Of a stretch of DNA of 64,000 bases, positions 30,404-41,960 are shown in pieces. Under the pieces are notes generated by a model. It did no database searches. It was not told the origin of the DNA and saw only the letters and a list, made by a program, of their open reading frames with translations. A program made the position numbers and the translations under genes. Each line of letters opens with the position of its first letter. The stretch's first letter is position 1. The DNA lies in NCBI GenBank assembly GCA_037447655.1, contig JBBHKE010002991.1, forward strand, positions 118,625-182,624. Reading direction: 5' to 3'. The stretch comes from Zygnema cylindricum. Taxonomy: Eukaryota; Streptophyta; Zygnematophyceae; Zygnematales; Zygnemataceae.

Positions 30404-31928
30404 GAGAGGGCACAGGTTTGGTCATCATGTCAGCCACCATTTCTTCATCAGGTCTATACACAAGATTCAAAATTTTATTTTCAACTTTTTCTCTTACGAA
30501 GCTTAATCTTATGTCCATATGTTTTGCTTTGAAATGGTGTTTTGGATTGGGTGCAATTGCAATTGCAGCTTGGTTATCGCAAAAGATTTTATGCACTCCC
30601 TCCTTCATAAATCCCAGTTCTTGTAACAATGATTTCACCCACATTAGTTCTTTTACGGCAGAACAAGACGCCATATACTCAGCCTCCATAGTAGACTGAG
30701 CAACCACCTTTTGTTGCTTACTGCTCCAACAGCAAGCACCTTCCCCCACATACAAAACATATCCAGAAGTGCATCTTCTCATAGGTGCATCCCCATAACT
30801 AGCGTCACTCCAAGTGGTGATATCAGTGTGCTCCCCTCCCAAATGGAACCATAATTCTCTGGTTCCAACCAGATATCTCATGACTCTCTTGGCTGCCTCC
30901 CAGTCTCTCTTCCTAGGATCATTAAGACTCCTACTGAGTACTTGAACTGCTGCCGCTATGTCCGGCCTGGTACAGTTCATAAAATAGAATAAGCTTCCTA
31001 CGACCCGTCTATAAGGGATAGACTTCATGAACTCTCTCTCCTCTGGACTCATCTGATCGTCTAAGATCATCACTCCTCCTTCTACACTCCCATCACTTAC
31101 ATTTTTCAAGTCCATGGGAGTGGTACAACTGTTATCATTTTCGATCTGGAATTTCTCAAGCATATTACCTATTGCTTCTTTCTGAGTAAGTTTGATAATC
31201 TTCTTCCCCCTATCTCTCTCTATTTGGATCCCCAAAATGTATTTTGCCTCCCCTAAATCCTTCATATCAAATCTGCCCCTAAGATCTTTCTTTAGCCTAT
31301 TGATATTCTCCAAAGACTTACTTAACACAAGCAGATCATCCACATAAATTGCAATAAAAATGACACCATTCTCATCTTCAAACATATAGATAGAATGGTC
31401 AGAGCTAATCCGGATGTATCCCAGATCGGTGAGAAACTCATCTAGTTTCTTGTTCCACTATCGGGGAGCCTGTTTTAGTCCATATAAGGACTTTATGAGC
31501 CTGTAGACTTTGCTCTCTTCTCCTTCTTCCACAAACCCCTCGAGTTGCCTCATAAAAATTTCTTCCTCTAACTCACTATTAAGAAACGCAGTCTTTATAT
31601 CCATCTGGTGTATTTCCATGTCTTCCGCTGTGGCCAGACTGAGGAGAATCCTTACCGATGGGAACCGAACAACTGGGGCAAAGGTCTCCTCATAGTCAAT
31701 CCCCTCTTTTTGGGTGAACCCTTTTGCTACCAATCGAGCTTTATACCTCTCAATTGTATTATCTGGGTTCAGTTTTAGTTTAAATACCCATTTACATCCA
31801 ATAGGTTTTCTGTCTGGAGGGCAATCCGCTAGTTCCCAAGTATTTGCTTCCATGATAGAAGCCATCTCATCATTTATGGCTCTAAACCATCTTTCTTTCT
31901 CTGGACTATTCACTGCCTCTAAGTAAGA
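30309..31928 (-). pseudogene. RT and RNase H of E5, nearly intact
   Basis: Minus-strand frame with RT motifs WVFKLKLNPDNTIERYKARLV, MDIKTAFLN and SLYGLKQAPR, then a single TAG at 31455-31457 replacing Gln. The frame then continues unbroken through the catalytic YVDD (31335-31346), RNase H (TWSDASYGDAP, STMEAEYMAS, CDNQAAIAIA) and MVADMMTKPVPSPKLKYCREKCG. The stop is at 30309-30311, inside the 3' LTR. Another TAG near 31926 lies at the linker. Only a few point changes separate this part from an open frame. Confidence 0.92.
30332..30345 (-). other. Polypurine tract of E5
   Basis: Minus-strand CAAAATAAGGGGAG immediately upstream of the 3' LTR; it is also within the pol reading frame (Lys-Ile-Arg-Gly). 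Confidence 0.75.
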
Positions 31929-34129
31929 CTAAGGCTCATCTGGGTGCGATAACTTAGTTACCTTATGGGCAGCTTGTTTTTCCTGTATCCTTTTGCTGCT
32001 CCTCCTTCCTCCCTCAAACTCCGAAGCTGGAATGGATGGAAGTCTTGGATTTCTTGTCACTGTCTCATCGGCTTCCCTGTCCATGAAAACCGGTTCTTGT
32101 CCCGCTTCTTCTATCTCCTCGAAGTCCATAGGAGTATGTGAGGTTTCCGGTGAGTCTCCTGTATCTTCAATCTCCTTGAATCTGTAATCACAGTTTCACT
32201 TATGTCCCTTTCGGGAACTACCAAATTCTCATCACTTTCGGACTCAAATCTGATCCTTATCTTCTTTGTATATTTGAAGGGGTCAAGTGACTTCCCTTCA
32301 TCCATGACAACTAAGTGTTTGACCAGAATGATATCTTTCTTTGCTAAGTCATAGACTCTATATCCCTTAACATCCTCATCATATCCCACAAAGTATCCAG
32401 GTTTTCCCTTAGCATCTAGTTTCCAGTTCTTCCTATCCGTGTCAAGACTGTACACTTGGCTACCAAATACTTTAAGGTGTGAGATATCTGGTTTCCTTCC
32501 AACCCATCTCTCATAAGGTGTCACTCCCTTTACAGTTGAGGTAAGGACTCTATTCTTAATGTAGTTGGCACAGTTCATTGCTTCTGCCCAAAATCTCTTT
32601 CCTATTTTCTTGTCTGCCAACATACTGCGCACACTATCTCCTAGTGTTCGATTCAACCTCTCAGCTACCCCATTTTGTTCCGGATTATATGGTACAGTTT
32701 TCTGGTGCTGCACTCCCTCATCTCTCAGATATTCCTCAAACTCGTTAGAGGTATATTCCCCCCCATTATCACTCTTTATCCTCTTAATGGGGGTTTCATG
32801 CAACTTCTCACTCCAAGCTTTATATTCTTTGAAGTAAGTTGATGCTTCAGACTTTGATTTCAGAAAGTAGACTCTAGAGTATCTAGACCAATCATCAGTT
32901 ATTGTCATCATAAATCTCTTTCCTCCAACGGAAGGTACTTTTGCAGGTCCCCAAATATCTGTGTGGACCAAATCTAACATTTTCTCACCTCTATATGTGG
33001 CGGCTTTGGGAAAGGGAAGTTTGTGAGCCTTACCTTGAGCACAACCACTAAAATCATCCATCATTTCATTATCCTCAAACTGAATGCCATCTACTACCCC
33101 AAGCTTTTTCATTACCCTCAACCTATCAAAATGCACATGCCCCAACCGCTTATGCCAAATCATCACCTTAGGAACACCAACATAATAAGCATTCTTCTTT
33201 TCATTACTCAGGTTAAGCCTAAACATTCCTTGGCTACCCTTATCTGCTGTGAAGTAAACTTCATTCCCATACTTAGCTGTAAAGACTCCCTTTCTGGTGA
33301 AAGTATCAAACTCTTTGTCATCTAACACAGACGTCGAGACAAGATTTTTACTCAGCGGAGGAATGTAAAGTACATCTGAGAATGTAACTATAGAAGTCTT
33401 ACCCTCCACTAAGACTTTCAGATCTACTGATCCCACTAGATCTGTAGTAACCACTCTCCCATCCCCATATTCTATCTCTACAGTAAGAATCTTTCTTAGC
33501 TTAGTGAAGAGTTCTTTATCACGACACATATGTATGGATGCACCTGAGTCGATGATCCATCCTTCCTGTGGAGCTTCCCGAATTGCTCCAAGGGCACACT
33601 TCTGCCTCCGAGGGATCTCCTTCTCCTCCAGACTCTCGTCAAGAAGAAGCTCCCCATCCTCCTCAGAGGACTCATCCTCGGTTTCTCCTGACACTTTTGT
33701 AACCACAAGTGCCTTTTTCTTTCCTCGAAAAGAACCTCCTCCACGGTTCTCTTGGAGCCTCAGCTCTAATAGCTTAACACAATCTACAATAAAGTGTCCC
33801 GGCTTTTTGCAATAATGACAAAGACCCTTTGGGGGCCTCTGTCCCCCAGAATGATCTCTTTCCCCTCTATAAGGTTTCTTCGGGTCCTTCCCCCATCGGT
33901 CCCCTCCTGCTGCTAGAGCTTGAATGCTCTTTCCTCCTCTCCTAATCTCCATTGTGTTTTCCTGCACAAGTATCATCCTGACTACTGTGTTCCATTTCCA
34001 TGAACTATCAGGCATTCCCTGTACTCGGTACACTATGTTTTCGAACACATCTGGTAATTTCATGATAAGGGTGTTAACTTTCATTTTCATTGTACCTATC
34101 CACCCGGCACTTTCCATTTCCATATACAA
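31929..34129 (-). pseudogene. Nucleocapsid, protease and integrase of E5, long open frame
   Basis: 672 codons are open from 34129 to 32111. The CCHC zinc knuckle CHYCKKPGHFIVDC is at 33779-33820. The protease motif is GWIIDSGASIHMC. GAG-pre-integrase has WHKRLGHVHF, but the distal pair reads FSGC instead of CxGC, so one zinc ligand is missing. The integrase triad is complete: HTDIWGP, SDNGGEY, NPEQNGVAER. A frameshift near 32165 moves the charged linker (31929-32129, RRSSKRIQEK) to another frame. Confidence 0.9.
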
Positions 34130-34694
34130 ACAAGAAAGATCATTTCAGTAATCTAACATCTTTCCTCCTTTGTAAGTGTAACTCAATAGCTTTTGCTCTG
34201 CCAACTAGAGCTCCTGAATAGTTCCAGCTCTATAAATCTCCACTAAACTCTCCCACAACTCCTCGGCCTTGTAAATGTGAAGATGAGGAGTGGCCAAACC
34301 TTGAGTGAGGTGCCTCACAATGAAGTTCTTGGCAGCCATGTTTACATCCTCCCACATTTGAGTATCGTTCTCCACGGTCTTCACGGTCGCCGCTCCCGAT
34401 ACTGTGGCAATAGGAGTGAGGGGTGTCTCCTTCCCTTTTTCCTTTTTCGGACACACATCTGTCCCCATCATCTGCCTCCTCCGCTGAGGCAGCCGTTGTT
34501 GCAGAAAACCTAACTCCCCCAAATCTTGGTGGAGTTCCCGAAGGTGGACGTTTCACTTGTCCACTGACGATACCCCAATATCGTTTTTCACACAAAGCTC
34601 CCATCATCATGGCTTCCCAATAGATGAACCCAGATCCATTGAAGGTGGGCACCCTAGAGGGTGGGCCCATAACCTGCAATTCTGTGTCCTCCAT
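34130..34694 (-). pseudogene. gag N-terminal and capsid part of E5
   Basis: The start ATG (34692-34694) lies 20 bp inside the 5' LTR. Six LTR codons and two bases precede the PBS-encoded QVMGPP, then GSGFIYWEAMMMGAL of the capsid. A frameshift lies near 34440, where the Lys/Glu-rich stretch moves to the frame that continues DTQMWEDVNMAAKNFIV and EELWESLVEIYRAG. Stops are at 34205 (TAG) and near 34146 (TGA). Three lesions therefore prevent Gag synthesis. Confidence 0.86.
34660..34674 (-). other. Primer-binding site of E5 (half tRNA-iMet)
   Basis: Minus-strand GGTTATGGGCCCACC, identical to the F1 PBS although the LTRs of the two families are unrelated by eye. Directly adjacent to the LTR end TTGCA. 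Confidence 0.82.
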
Positions 34695-35713
34695 TGGACT
34701 ACAGAATACACGAAGCCTCTAGATAGTATTTAACTCACCCACTTTAAGCCACGACCACTTCTGCCCAAGAAGGCAAACTGACAATTTGACTGCACCCCTG
34801 TGCAGCCTGGACTCCCCTAAGTCCGTAGCAAAAAGAATCACTGAAGACGGCCAACCAGCCGATAAGTTATGAGGCAGTAAAAATGCCAATTTGTACAAAC
34901 TCTAAAAGGGAGAGGTGACTACCTACCAAAATTTTCTAAGTCCTGATTCTCTCTAATAACTCCTATCTACTGAAGTACGGACCAATTTGATTACTGTTTC
35001 GTACACAAAAGTACTACTGCCGATGTACCTTTTTTACGGCCTATGTACGACAAGGCTATTAAGTGGACGCGTGTCCGCTTTTCACTCGTCCGTACGTTCC
35101 TCGGAATTCCTATGACCGAATGTCATCTCTCTACGTGTCTCCAGATCATGCCACGTCACAAAACGCCAAAGTGACCACTCCGGGATTTCGACGATGATGT
35201 GCGCCGTTGGATTTTATGCGAAACGCAATCTTAGCCGTAATAAATACTTGCGCGGCATTTGTTCCGATGTCGAAATAAAATGCGTGGTATCCGTTTTGAA
35301 TTAACGTCGTACGACGTACTTTATAAAACTGAATCTATGTACGCCGTATACAGTTCTAGTTAAATGAATTTTATCCACTCGAACTAAATATATATCTATC
35401 ACATACCATAGCACTTAGCATTGGTCCTAGTCTATTAGGATAAAGCTGACCGCTACCGGTCAACTTGACGAACCGCAGGTACCGGGATCAAATCTCTGGT
35501 CCGTCAAGTATATTTTTAGTAACCTACTAAAAATAGCTGTCTGTTGGACAAAGGTAGCCATGGATCAACCTCTCTCTCTTACCTTCAGTGACTACAACAA
35601 GTATGGGAGCAAGAGAGCGGAGGTGGAGGCAGGCTGTCCGTCCTTTCCCTTTTTCCTTTTATAAAAACATATTTAAACGTAGAAAATACTCTAGAAATCT
35701 ATATATTTCAACA
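34675..35713 (-). repeat. E5 5' LTR (1039 bp)
   Basis: Mate of 29294-30331. It contains the gag ATG. The outer end TTTCAACA meets the target-site copy atagg at 35714-35718. Confidence 0.93.
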
Positions 35714-35718
35714 ATAGG

Positions 35719-36840
35719 AAAAATCCATATGTTGCTTTTCCCTTCGCAAACTGATCATAAAAGTAGCAAGGTGCTATAACTAATTTATTCAGATGTGTGG
35801 GGGCCATCTAGATACCCATCTAAGGGAGGGGTTATATGCTTACTTTTACGGATAACTGTAGTAGGTTTACTATAGTTTATTTTCTGAAAAGTAAGGATAA
35901 AGTCTTTGCAAAATTTAAAGAGTATATAGCTTAGGTTGAAATTTTTTATTCTCTGGAACAAAACAGTGTTTCCGAGAGGATGAATACGATTATATCGCAG
36001 CCAGCTAGGACAATGATGGTTGATATGGACATAGATTACAATTTTTGGGCAGAGGCTATAAATTGTGCAGTTTATATGAGAAACAGGTAAGAAACGAGGG
36101 TAGTAAAAGATAAAACTCCCTAAGAAATATGGACTGGACACAAACCAGATGTAAGTCAATTCAAAGTTTTTAAAAGTAAGATTTTTATGCTAGATAATGA
36201 TCCGCATATATGAAAGTTATATCTAAAAGGTATACGCGGGCTATTTCTACGGTATGATGATCCTGCCAAAGGTTATAGAGTTTATGACACTAAGAGAAGT
36301 AAAGTTGTGGTAGCTTGAAACATTATTGTGAAGGATGAAGGAAAAATATTAGATGTGTATAATGAGCGTATAGATGAGAAGAATGATAGAAGTGTTGATT
36401 ATATTTTTTTGGAGAAAAATCCTATGTTTTACAAAAAAAATGCAAAAAATGCATCTATACCAACTCAGAGTGACTTGAGGGCTACAAAACCATCTCCTCC
36501 AACACAAACAGGATATGTTATGCTTGAAAGAGTTGCAGACTCTCCTTTGCCTCAAGCTGAAGCGAAATCACAAGAATCATCACTTGTATCATAAAGGAGG
36601 ACCCAGCCATCTATACCAGCGACAGAATTTCCAGGTAGAGTGAGGCGAACTACACGACTCAGGGGAGCAAATGCAACTTTTGCTCACTCAACACACATAG
36701 AAGAGCCACTAACATTGACAATAGCTTCTTCGAGTAATGAAAAGGAATAATGGGTTGAAGCGGTCAATGAAGAAATGAAGTTTATCATGTAGGCCTAAAC
36801 GTCAGATTTGGTGGAACTTCCTTAGGAAGGAAGGCTATTG
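35719..36840 (+). pseudogene. Integrase and linker remnant of E4
   Basis: Begins in the region after CDGCAMG of the pre-integrase (which lies at 29270-29293 beyond E5). The first Asp is visible in YSDVWGPSRYP. At 35945 the sequence jumps to the SLEQNSVSER region, losing the second Asp (DNGGEY). Several stops follow. The linker is open at 36328-36594 (DYIFLEKNPMFYKKN). Non-functional. Confidence 0.8.
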
Positions 36841-38294
36841 GGAGTAAATGGGTGTTTAAGTTAAAATTGAACCCTTATAATACCCTAGACAAGTATAAGG
36901 CTTGTTTGGTTGCTAAGGGATATAATCAAAAAGAGGGGATAGATTATGAAAAAACTTTCTCCCCTGTTGTAAGGTTTCCATCTGTCCACATCTTACGTAC
37001 ATTAGCTGCCATAAAGGATTTTGACATTCACCAAATGGATGTCAAAACTGCTTTTTGCATGGTGATTTAGATAAGGTCACTTATATGAAGCACCAAGAGA
37101 GTTATGAGGAAGCAGGAAAAGAAAATCTTGTGTGCACACTATTAAAATCTTTGAATGGCTTGAAGCAAGCCCTGCGACAATGGAACAAAAAATTAGATGA
37201 GTTCTTGAAAGGATTAGGATTTACTAGAATTAGTTCTGATCATTTCTTATATGTGATGTGTGGTAATAATCCTGATGAGGTGATACTTATTGCTGTGTAT
37301 ATTGATGATCTACTACTAATCAGTATGAACATAGACAAAATAGCTAAAGTAAAACACGCTTTTAATTCACAATTTGAAATGAAGGACATGGGTGAGGCTA
37401 AAAATATCCTCGGAATACAAGTTGAAAGAGATAGATAAAAGAAAATAATTAGGCTAACTCAAAAAGAAGTGATAGGAAACATGTTGGAAAATTTTGGCTT
37501 GGCTGATGCCAAAGGTTGTGCAACTCTCTTATGGAGTATAAGCAGAAACTTGAAGGAATAGAGCATGAGTTTGGAGTCATAATAGATAAGGAACTCAGTT
37601 CTCAAGTGCAAAAATATATGTCTCAAGTACCTTACAGACAAGTAGTACGAAGTCTAATATACTTGATGCATTGTATTAGGCCTGATATACCGGCAACTTT
37701 TAATGTATTGAGCAGAAGTCTGCAAAACCCGCGAAAGAGAGGTTGGGAGGCAGCAAAAAGGGTCTTAAGGTATCTTGTTAGGACTAGAAATATTTGGCTT
37801 ACTTTGGGAGGGGACAAGGTTGGCATTAATACATGGAGTGATGCTTGCTATGGTGATGTGCCTAGTAGAAAGTCTACAACTGGGTATGTCATTCAGATTG
37901 GAAGTGGTACTTGTAGTTGGAGTAGTAAACTTCAAAAGGTCACGGCACAATCGACTATGGAAGCCGAATACATGGCTCGAGCGCAGCCTTAAAAGAGTTG
38001 CTATGGATTAAGGCATTTATTCAAGAATTGGGTTTTACGCAACATGGGACACAAATAATGTGGTGCAACAATCAAACAGCCATTTTTGTGGCTACAAACC
38101 CAAGTCACCATTTTAAGAGTAAACATATGGACATTTGGCTACATTTGGTACAAGAAAAAGTATTTGCAAAAGAAGTCAAACTTTTTTATTTGCCTGATGA
38201 GAAAATGTTTGCGGACATGTTGACAAAAGACCTTCCCGCTCCTAAATTGGAGTACTGCAGAAAAGCATGTTGTCCAAGTGAGTTAGTCTTCTAA
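36841..38294 (+). pseudogene. RT and RNase H remnant of E4
   Basis: RT motifs VFKLKLNPYNT, MDVKTAF and LKQAL are followed by YIDD at 37298-37309 (usual YVDD). A one-base loss near 37055 shifts the frame; TAA at 37436 and an indel near 37530 follow. RNase H is readable from TWSDACYGD through STMEAEYMA, with a deletion near 37978, then KAFIQELGF and NNQTAIF. The end is at 38294, slightly past the usual pol stop. Confidence 0.84.
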
Positions 38295-38307
38295 AGTGTA
38301 AGCGAAG

Positions 38308-38932
38308 TATTGAAAAGTAAGCTTTAGTAAGTTATATAATTTATAGTCTAAGACTTATAATATTTTTGGAATACGAACTGTTAATATTGACCAAATTTAG
38401 TGTGGGTTTTTGTAGTATCTACACAAATAGTTATCTTTAAGAAATTCGTATATAGGGCCGCAAAAAAAAGTAGACGTAATAAGAATCACCCGGATTTTTA
38501 GGATAAAGATGTTGTTAGTGGACAATTTTGGTCCAAACACTTAGATTATTGTTAGTAGATTGTCTATTGAACCTTGTACATATGTTTTAGATATTTTGAA
38601 GATCTTTAGAGTATTTAATTCAATTAGGAATGATCACTTTGACACATAATGTAAATTCTACACAGAGTTTAAGGAAATGAGAGTACTAAGTGCACTTTAA
38701 GGTGTTTTTTTCTGTTCTATTGTCCTTATTTTGGCTGTATATGTTTGTCTAGTTGTATGACATCTCTCACTTAAAGCTAAATATCTTACAATATATATCA
38801 AGTCAAATAGATATATTTATTTCAGTTTGCTTCTGCTGCCTTGTCTACTAATGGCTGAGTCCCTGCTGGTGCAAGTGTGACGCCTAGTGGGAGTGAAACA
38901 AAGCTAAGTCAGAATGCTTGTGACCTTCAACA
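38308..38932 (+). repeat. E4 3' LTR, also serving as left LTR of E6
   Basis: From TATTGAAAAGTAAGC to CTTCAACA. The preceding purine tract is damaged (AAGCGAAG). The E6 interior starts at once on its right side, so the LTR is shared between two element bodies. Confidence 0.86.
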
Positions 38933-39924
38933 ATGATTTGCTGCTAATCAGTAGGAACAAAGAAAAAATTGCTAGAGTAAAACACGCTCTTAATTCACAA
39001 TTTGATTTAAGGATTTGGGTAAGGCAAAATATATCCTTCGAATACAAGTTGAAAGAGATAGAGAAAAGAAAATCATTAGGCTAACTCAAAAAGAAGCGAT
39101 AGGAAACATGTTGGAAAATTTTGGCTTGGCTAATGCCAAAGGTTGTTCAACTCCTATGGAGTATAAGCAGAAACTTGAAGGAATGGAGCATGAGTTTGGA
39201 GTCAAAATAGATGATGAACTGAGTGCTGAAGAGCAAAAATTTATGTCCTAAATACCCTAGAGACAAGTAGTAGGAAGTTTGATTTACTTCAAGAATTGCA
39301 CTAGGCCCGATATAGCAGCAGCTCTTGGTATGTTGAGCAGAAGTCTACAAAATCCACGAAAGAGAGATTGGCAGGCAACAAAAAGGGTCTTAAGATATCT
39401 TGTTGGGACCAGTAATCTTTGGCTTACTTTGGGAGGGGACAAGGTTAGCATTAATACTTGGAGTGATGGTAGCTATGGTGATGAGCCTAGTAGGAAGTCT
39501 ACAACAAGGTATGTCATTTAGATTGGAAGTGGAACTTGTAGTTAGAGTAGTAAACTTCAAAAGTCATGCTTAATCGACTATATAAGCCGAATACATGGTT
39601 GCGAGGGCAGCGTTGAAAGAGCTGCTTTGGATTAAGGCATTTCATCAAAAATTGGGCTTTACACAACATAGAACACAAATAATGTGGTGCAACAATCAAG
39701 CAACCATTTTTGTGGCTACAAATCTAAGTCACCATTTTAAGAGTAAGCATATAGACATTCGGATACATTTGGTACGAGAAAAAGTATTTGCAAGAGTAGT
39801 GAAACTTTGTTATTTGCCTGATGAGAATATGGTGGCGAACATGTTGACAAAAGCCCTTCCATCTCCTAAGTTGGAGTACTACAAAAAGCATGTGAAATAT
39901 GTGAGTAAGTCTTCTAAAGCTTAA
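38933..39924 (+). pseudogene. RT C-terminal and RNase H remnant of E6
   Basis: Starts at ATGATTTGCTGC (the DD of YVDD onward). A deletion near 39007 shifts the frame. Open pieces at 39015-39251 (KYILRIQVERDREKK), 39279-39521 (TRPDIAAALGMLSRS, TWSDGSYGD) and 39595-39924 (LKELLWIKAFHQKLGF) are separated by TAA at 39249, TAG at 39519 and others. Confidence 0.82.
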
Positions 39925-39930
39925 GGGGAG

Positions 39931-40484
39931 TATTGAAAAGTAAGCTTTAGTAAGTCTTAGAAATTAGTGTATATGACTTAGAATATTTTTCGACCACCAA
40001 CTATTCAATATTAGTTATATTTAGTGTGGATTTCTAATATGTTTCCGAATAGTTTTCTTTAAGTAAATTAGTGTGTACGACCGCTTATGAATGTAGACGT
40101 GATAATTATCTCACTGGTTTTTAGGGTGTAGACATTGTTACTTGAGAATTCTGGTCCAAGTACTTAGATTTTTGTTAGTAAATATTTAAGTGAACCTTGT
40201 AAATACGTTTTAGATGTTTTGTAGATCTTTGGAGTATTTAGTTCAATTAGGAACAATCAGTTTGATACAAAATGTACATTCTACACAAGAGTTAAAAAAA
40301 TTAGAGCACTGAGTTCAGTTTAAGGTGTTTTGTGCTCTATTGTCTTTGATTTGCTTGTAGTACATGTTTGTTTGATTGAAAGACCTCTTTCATTTATTGT
40401 TACATATCTTACATTATAGATCTAGTCTACTAGGCAATTCTCTTTCGGTTTGCTTCTGCTGTCATGTCTACTAATGGCTCAATA
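39931..40484 (+). repeat. E6 3' LTR, truncated
   Basis: Begins TATTGAAAAGTAAGC and reaches the gag start region (ATGTCTACTAATGGC), then TCAATA at 40479-40484 can be read as part of either E6 or the reversed E7 LTR edge. Confidence 0.83.
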
Positions 40485-40506
40485 CTTCCCTTAAGCTTTA
40501 GAAGAC

Positions 40507-41960
40507 TTACTCACTTAGACCACATGCTTTTTTGCAGTACTCCAACTTAAGAGTTGGAAGAGCTTTTGTCAACATGTCCGCAACCATTTTCTCATCAGGC
40601 AAATAACAAAGTTTCACCCCTCTTGCAAATACTTTTTCTCGTACCAAATGTAGCTGAATGTCCATAGTTAACTTGGATTTGCAACCACAGAAATGGCTGT
40701 TTGATTGTCGCACCACATTATTGGTGTTTCATGTTGTGTAAACCCAAATTCTTGAAGAAATGCCTTAATCTAAAGTAGCTCTTTCAAGGGTTCGCTCGCA
40801 GCCATGTATTCAGCTTCCATAGTCGATTGTGCCATGACTTTTTAAAGTTTACTACAACTACAAGTTCCACTTCCAATATGAATGACATACCTAGTTATAG
40901 ACTTCCCACTAGGCACATCACCATTGCTAGCATCACTCCAAGTGTTAATGCTAACCTTGTCCCCTCGCAAAGTAAGCCAAAGATTTCTGGTCCTTACAAG
41001 ATATCTTAAGACCTTTTTTGCTGCCTCCAAATCTCTCTTTCCTAGATTTTGTAGACTTCTACTAAACACACCAACAACTACAACTATATAGGGCCTGGTG
41101 AAATTCATGAAGTAAATCAGACTTCCTCATACTTGTCTGTAGGGTACTTAGAACATAAATTTTTGCTCTTCTACATTGAGTTCCTCATCTATTATGACTC
41201 CAAACTCATGCTCCATTCCTTCGAGTTTTTGCTTATACTCCATAAGAGTTGCACAACCTTTAGTATTAGCCAAGCCAAATTTTTCCAACACGTTTTTTAT
41301 CGCTTCTTTTTTAGTTAGCCTAATGATTTTCTTTTCTCTATCTCTTTCAACTTGTATTCCTAAGTTATATTTTGCCTGACAGAAATCCTTCATTTCAAAT
41401 TTTTAATTAAGAGTGTGTTTTACTCTAGCAATTCCTTCTTTGTTCATACTAATTAGCAACAAATCATCAACATATACACCAATGAATATCACCTCATCAA
41501 GATTATCACCACACATCACATATAATAAATGATCTGAGCTAATTCTAGTAAATCCTAATCTTGTCAAGAACTCATCTAACTTTCGGTTCCATTGCCTACA
41601 AGCCTGTTTTAGGCCATACAAAAATTTTAAAAGTCTGCACACAAGATTTTCTTTTCCTACTTCCTCATAACTCTCCAGGTGCTTCATGTGAATTACCTTA
41701 TCTAAATCACCATGCAAAAAGGCAGTTTTCACATCCATTTGGTGGATGTCAAAATCCTCTAAGGCAGCTAATGTAAGTAAGATGTTGACAAATGGGAACC
41801 TCAAAACAGGTGAAAAATTTCTTGATAATCTATCCCCTTCTTTTGATTAAATCCCTTAGCAACCAAGCGAGCTTTATACCTATCTATGGTATTATCTGGG
41901 TTTAGTTTTATTTTAAACACCCATTTACTTCTAATAGCCATTCTTCGTGGGGGAAGTTCC
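40507..41960 (-). pseudogene. RT and RNase H remnant of E7
   Basis: From the pol stop at 40507-40509 back to the RT start. RNase H has a short deletion near 40665 (after ATGTCCATA) and frameshifts. RT is readable as open pieces 40842-41108, 41148-41393 and 41403-41804, the last with [22 protein letters not shown] and the catalytic YVDDLLLIS. A one-base loss near 41815 breaks the preceding part. Confidence 0.84.

Larger units (their letters stand above)
29294..35713 (-). mobile_element. E5: full-length copia element, family F2, nested in E4
   Basis: 6420 bp on the minus strand. The LTRs (29294-30331 and 34675-35713) start TGTTGAAATATATAG and end CAGAATTGCA in element orientation. Flanking 5-mers atggg and atagg are a target-site duplication with one mismatch, and the host E4 sequence resumes exactly. 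The interior is 4343 bp: half-tRNA PBS, gag, protease, integrase, RT, RNase H. Few lesions exist, so it is the youngest-looking full copy. GC content is visibly higher than in F1. Confidence 0.95.
35714..38932 (+). mobile_element. E4 right part: rest of F1 element after the E5 insertion
   Basis: Resumes with atagg and the integrase sequence of E4 (GKIHMLLFPSQTDHK) and continues to its 3' LTR at 38308-38932. An internal deletion of about 125 bp at 35945 removes the middle of integrase. LTR length is 625 bp, shorter than in E1-E3, as expected of subfamily b. Confidence 0.9.
38933..40484 (+). mobile_element. E6: internally deleted F1 element sharing an LTR with E4
   Basis: Directly after the E4 LTR the sequence enters RT at DDLLLIS, skipping PBS, gag, protease, integrase and half of RT. 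The RT C-part and RNase H lead to a purine tract AAGGGGAG and a 3' LTR (39931-40484) that is truncated about 80 bp early and joined to E7 in the opposite orientation. Confidence 0.85.

Noticed and set aside
32565-32837. Plus-strand open frames opposite to E5 pol (also 33504-33815, 33924-34151, 34277-34513)
   Set aside because: They are antisense shadows of the conserved integrase, protease and gag sequence on the minus strand.
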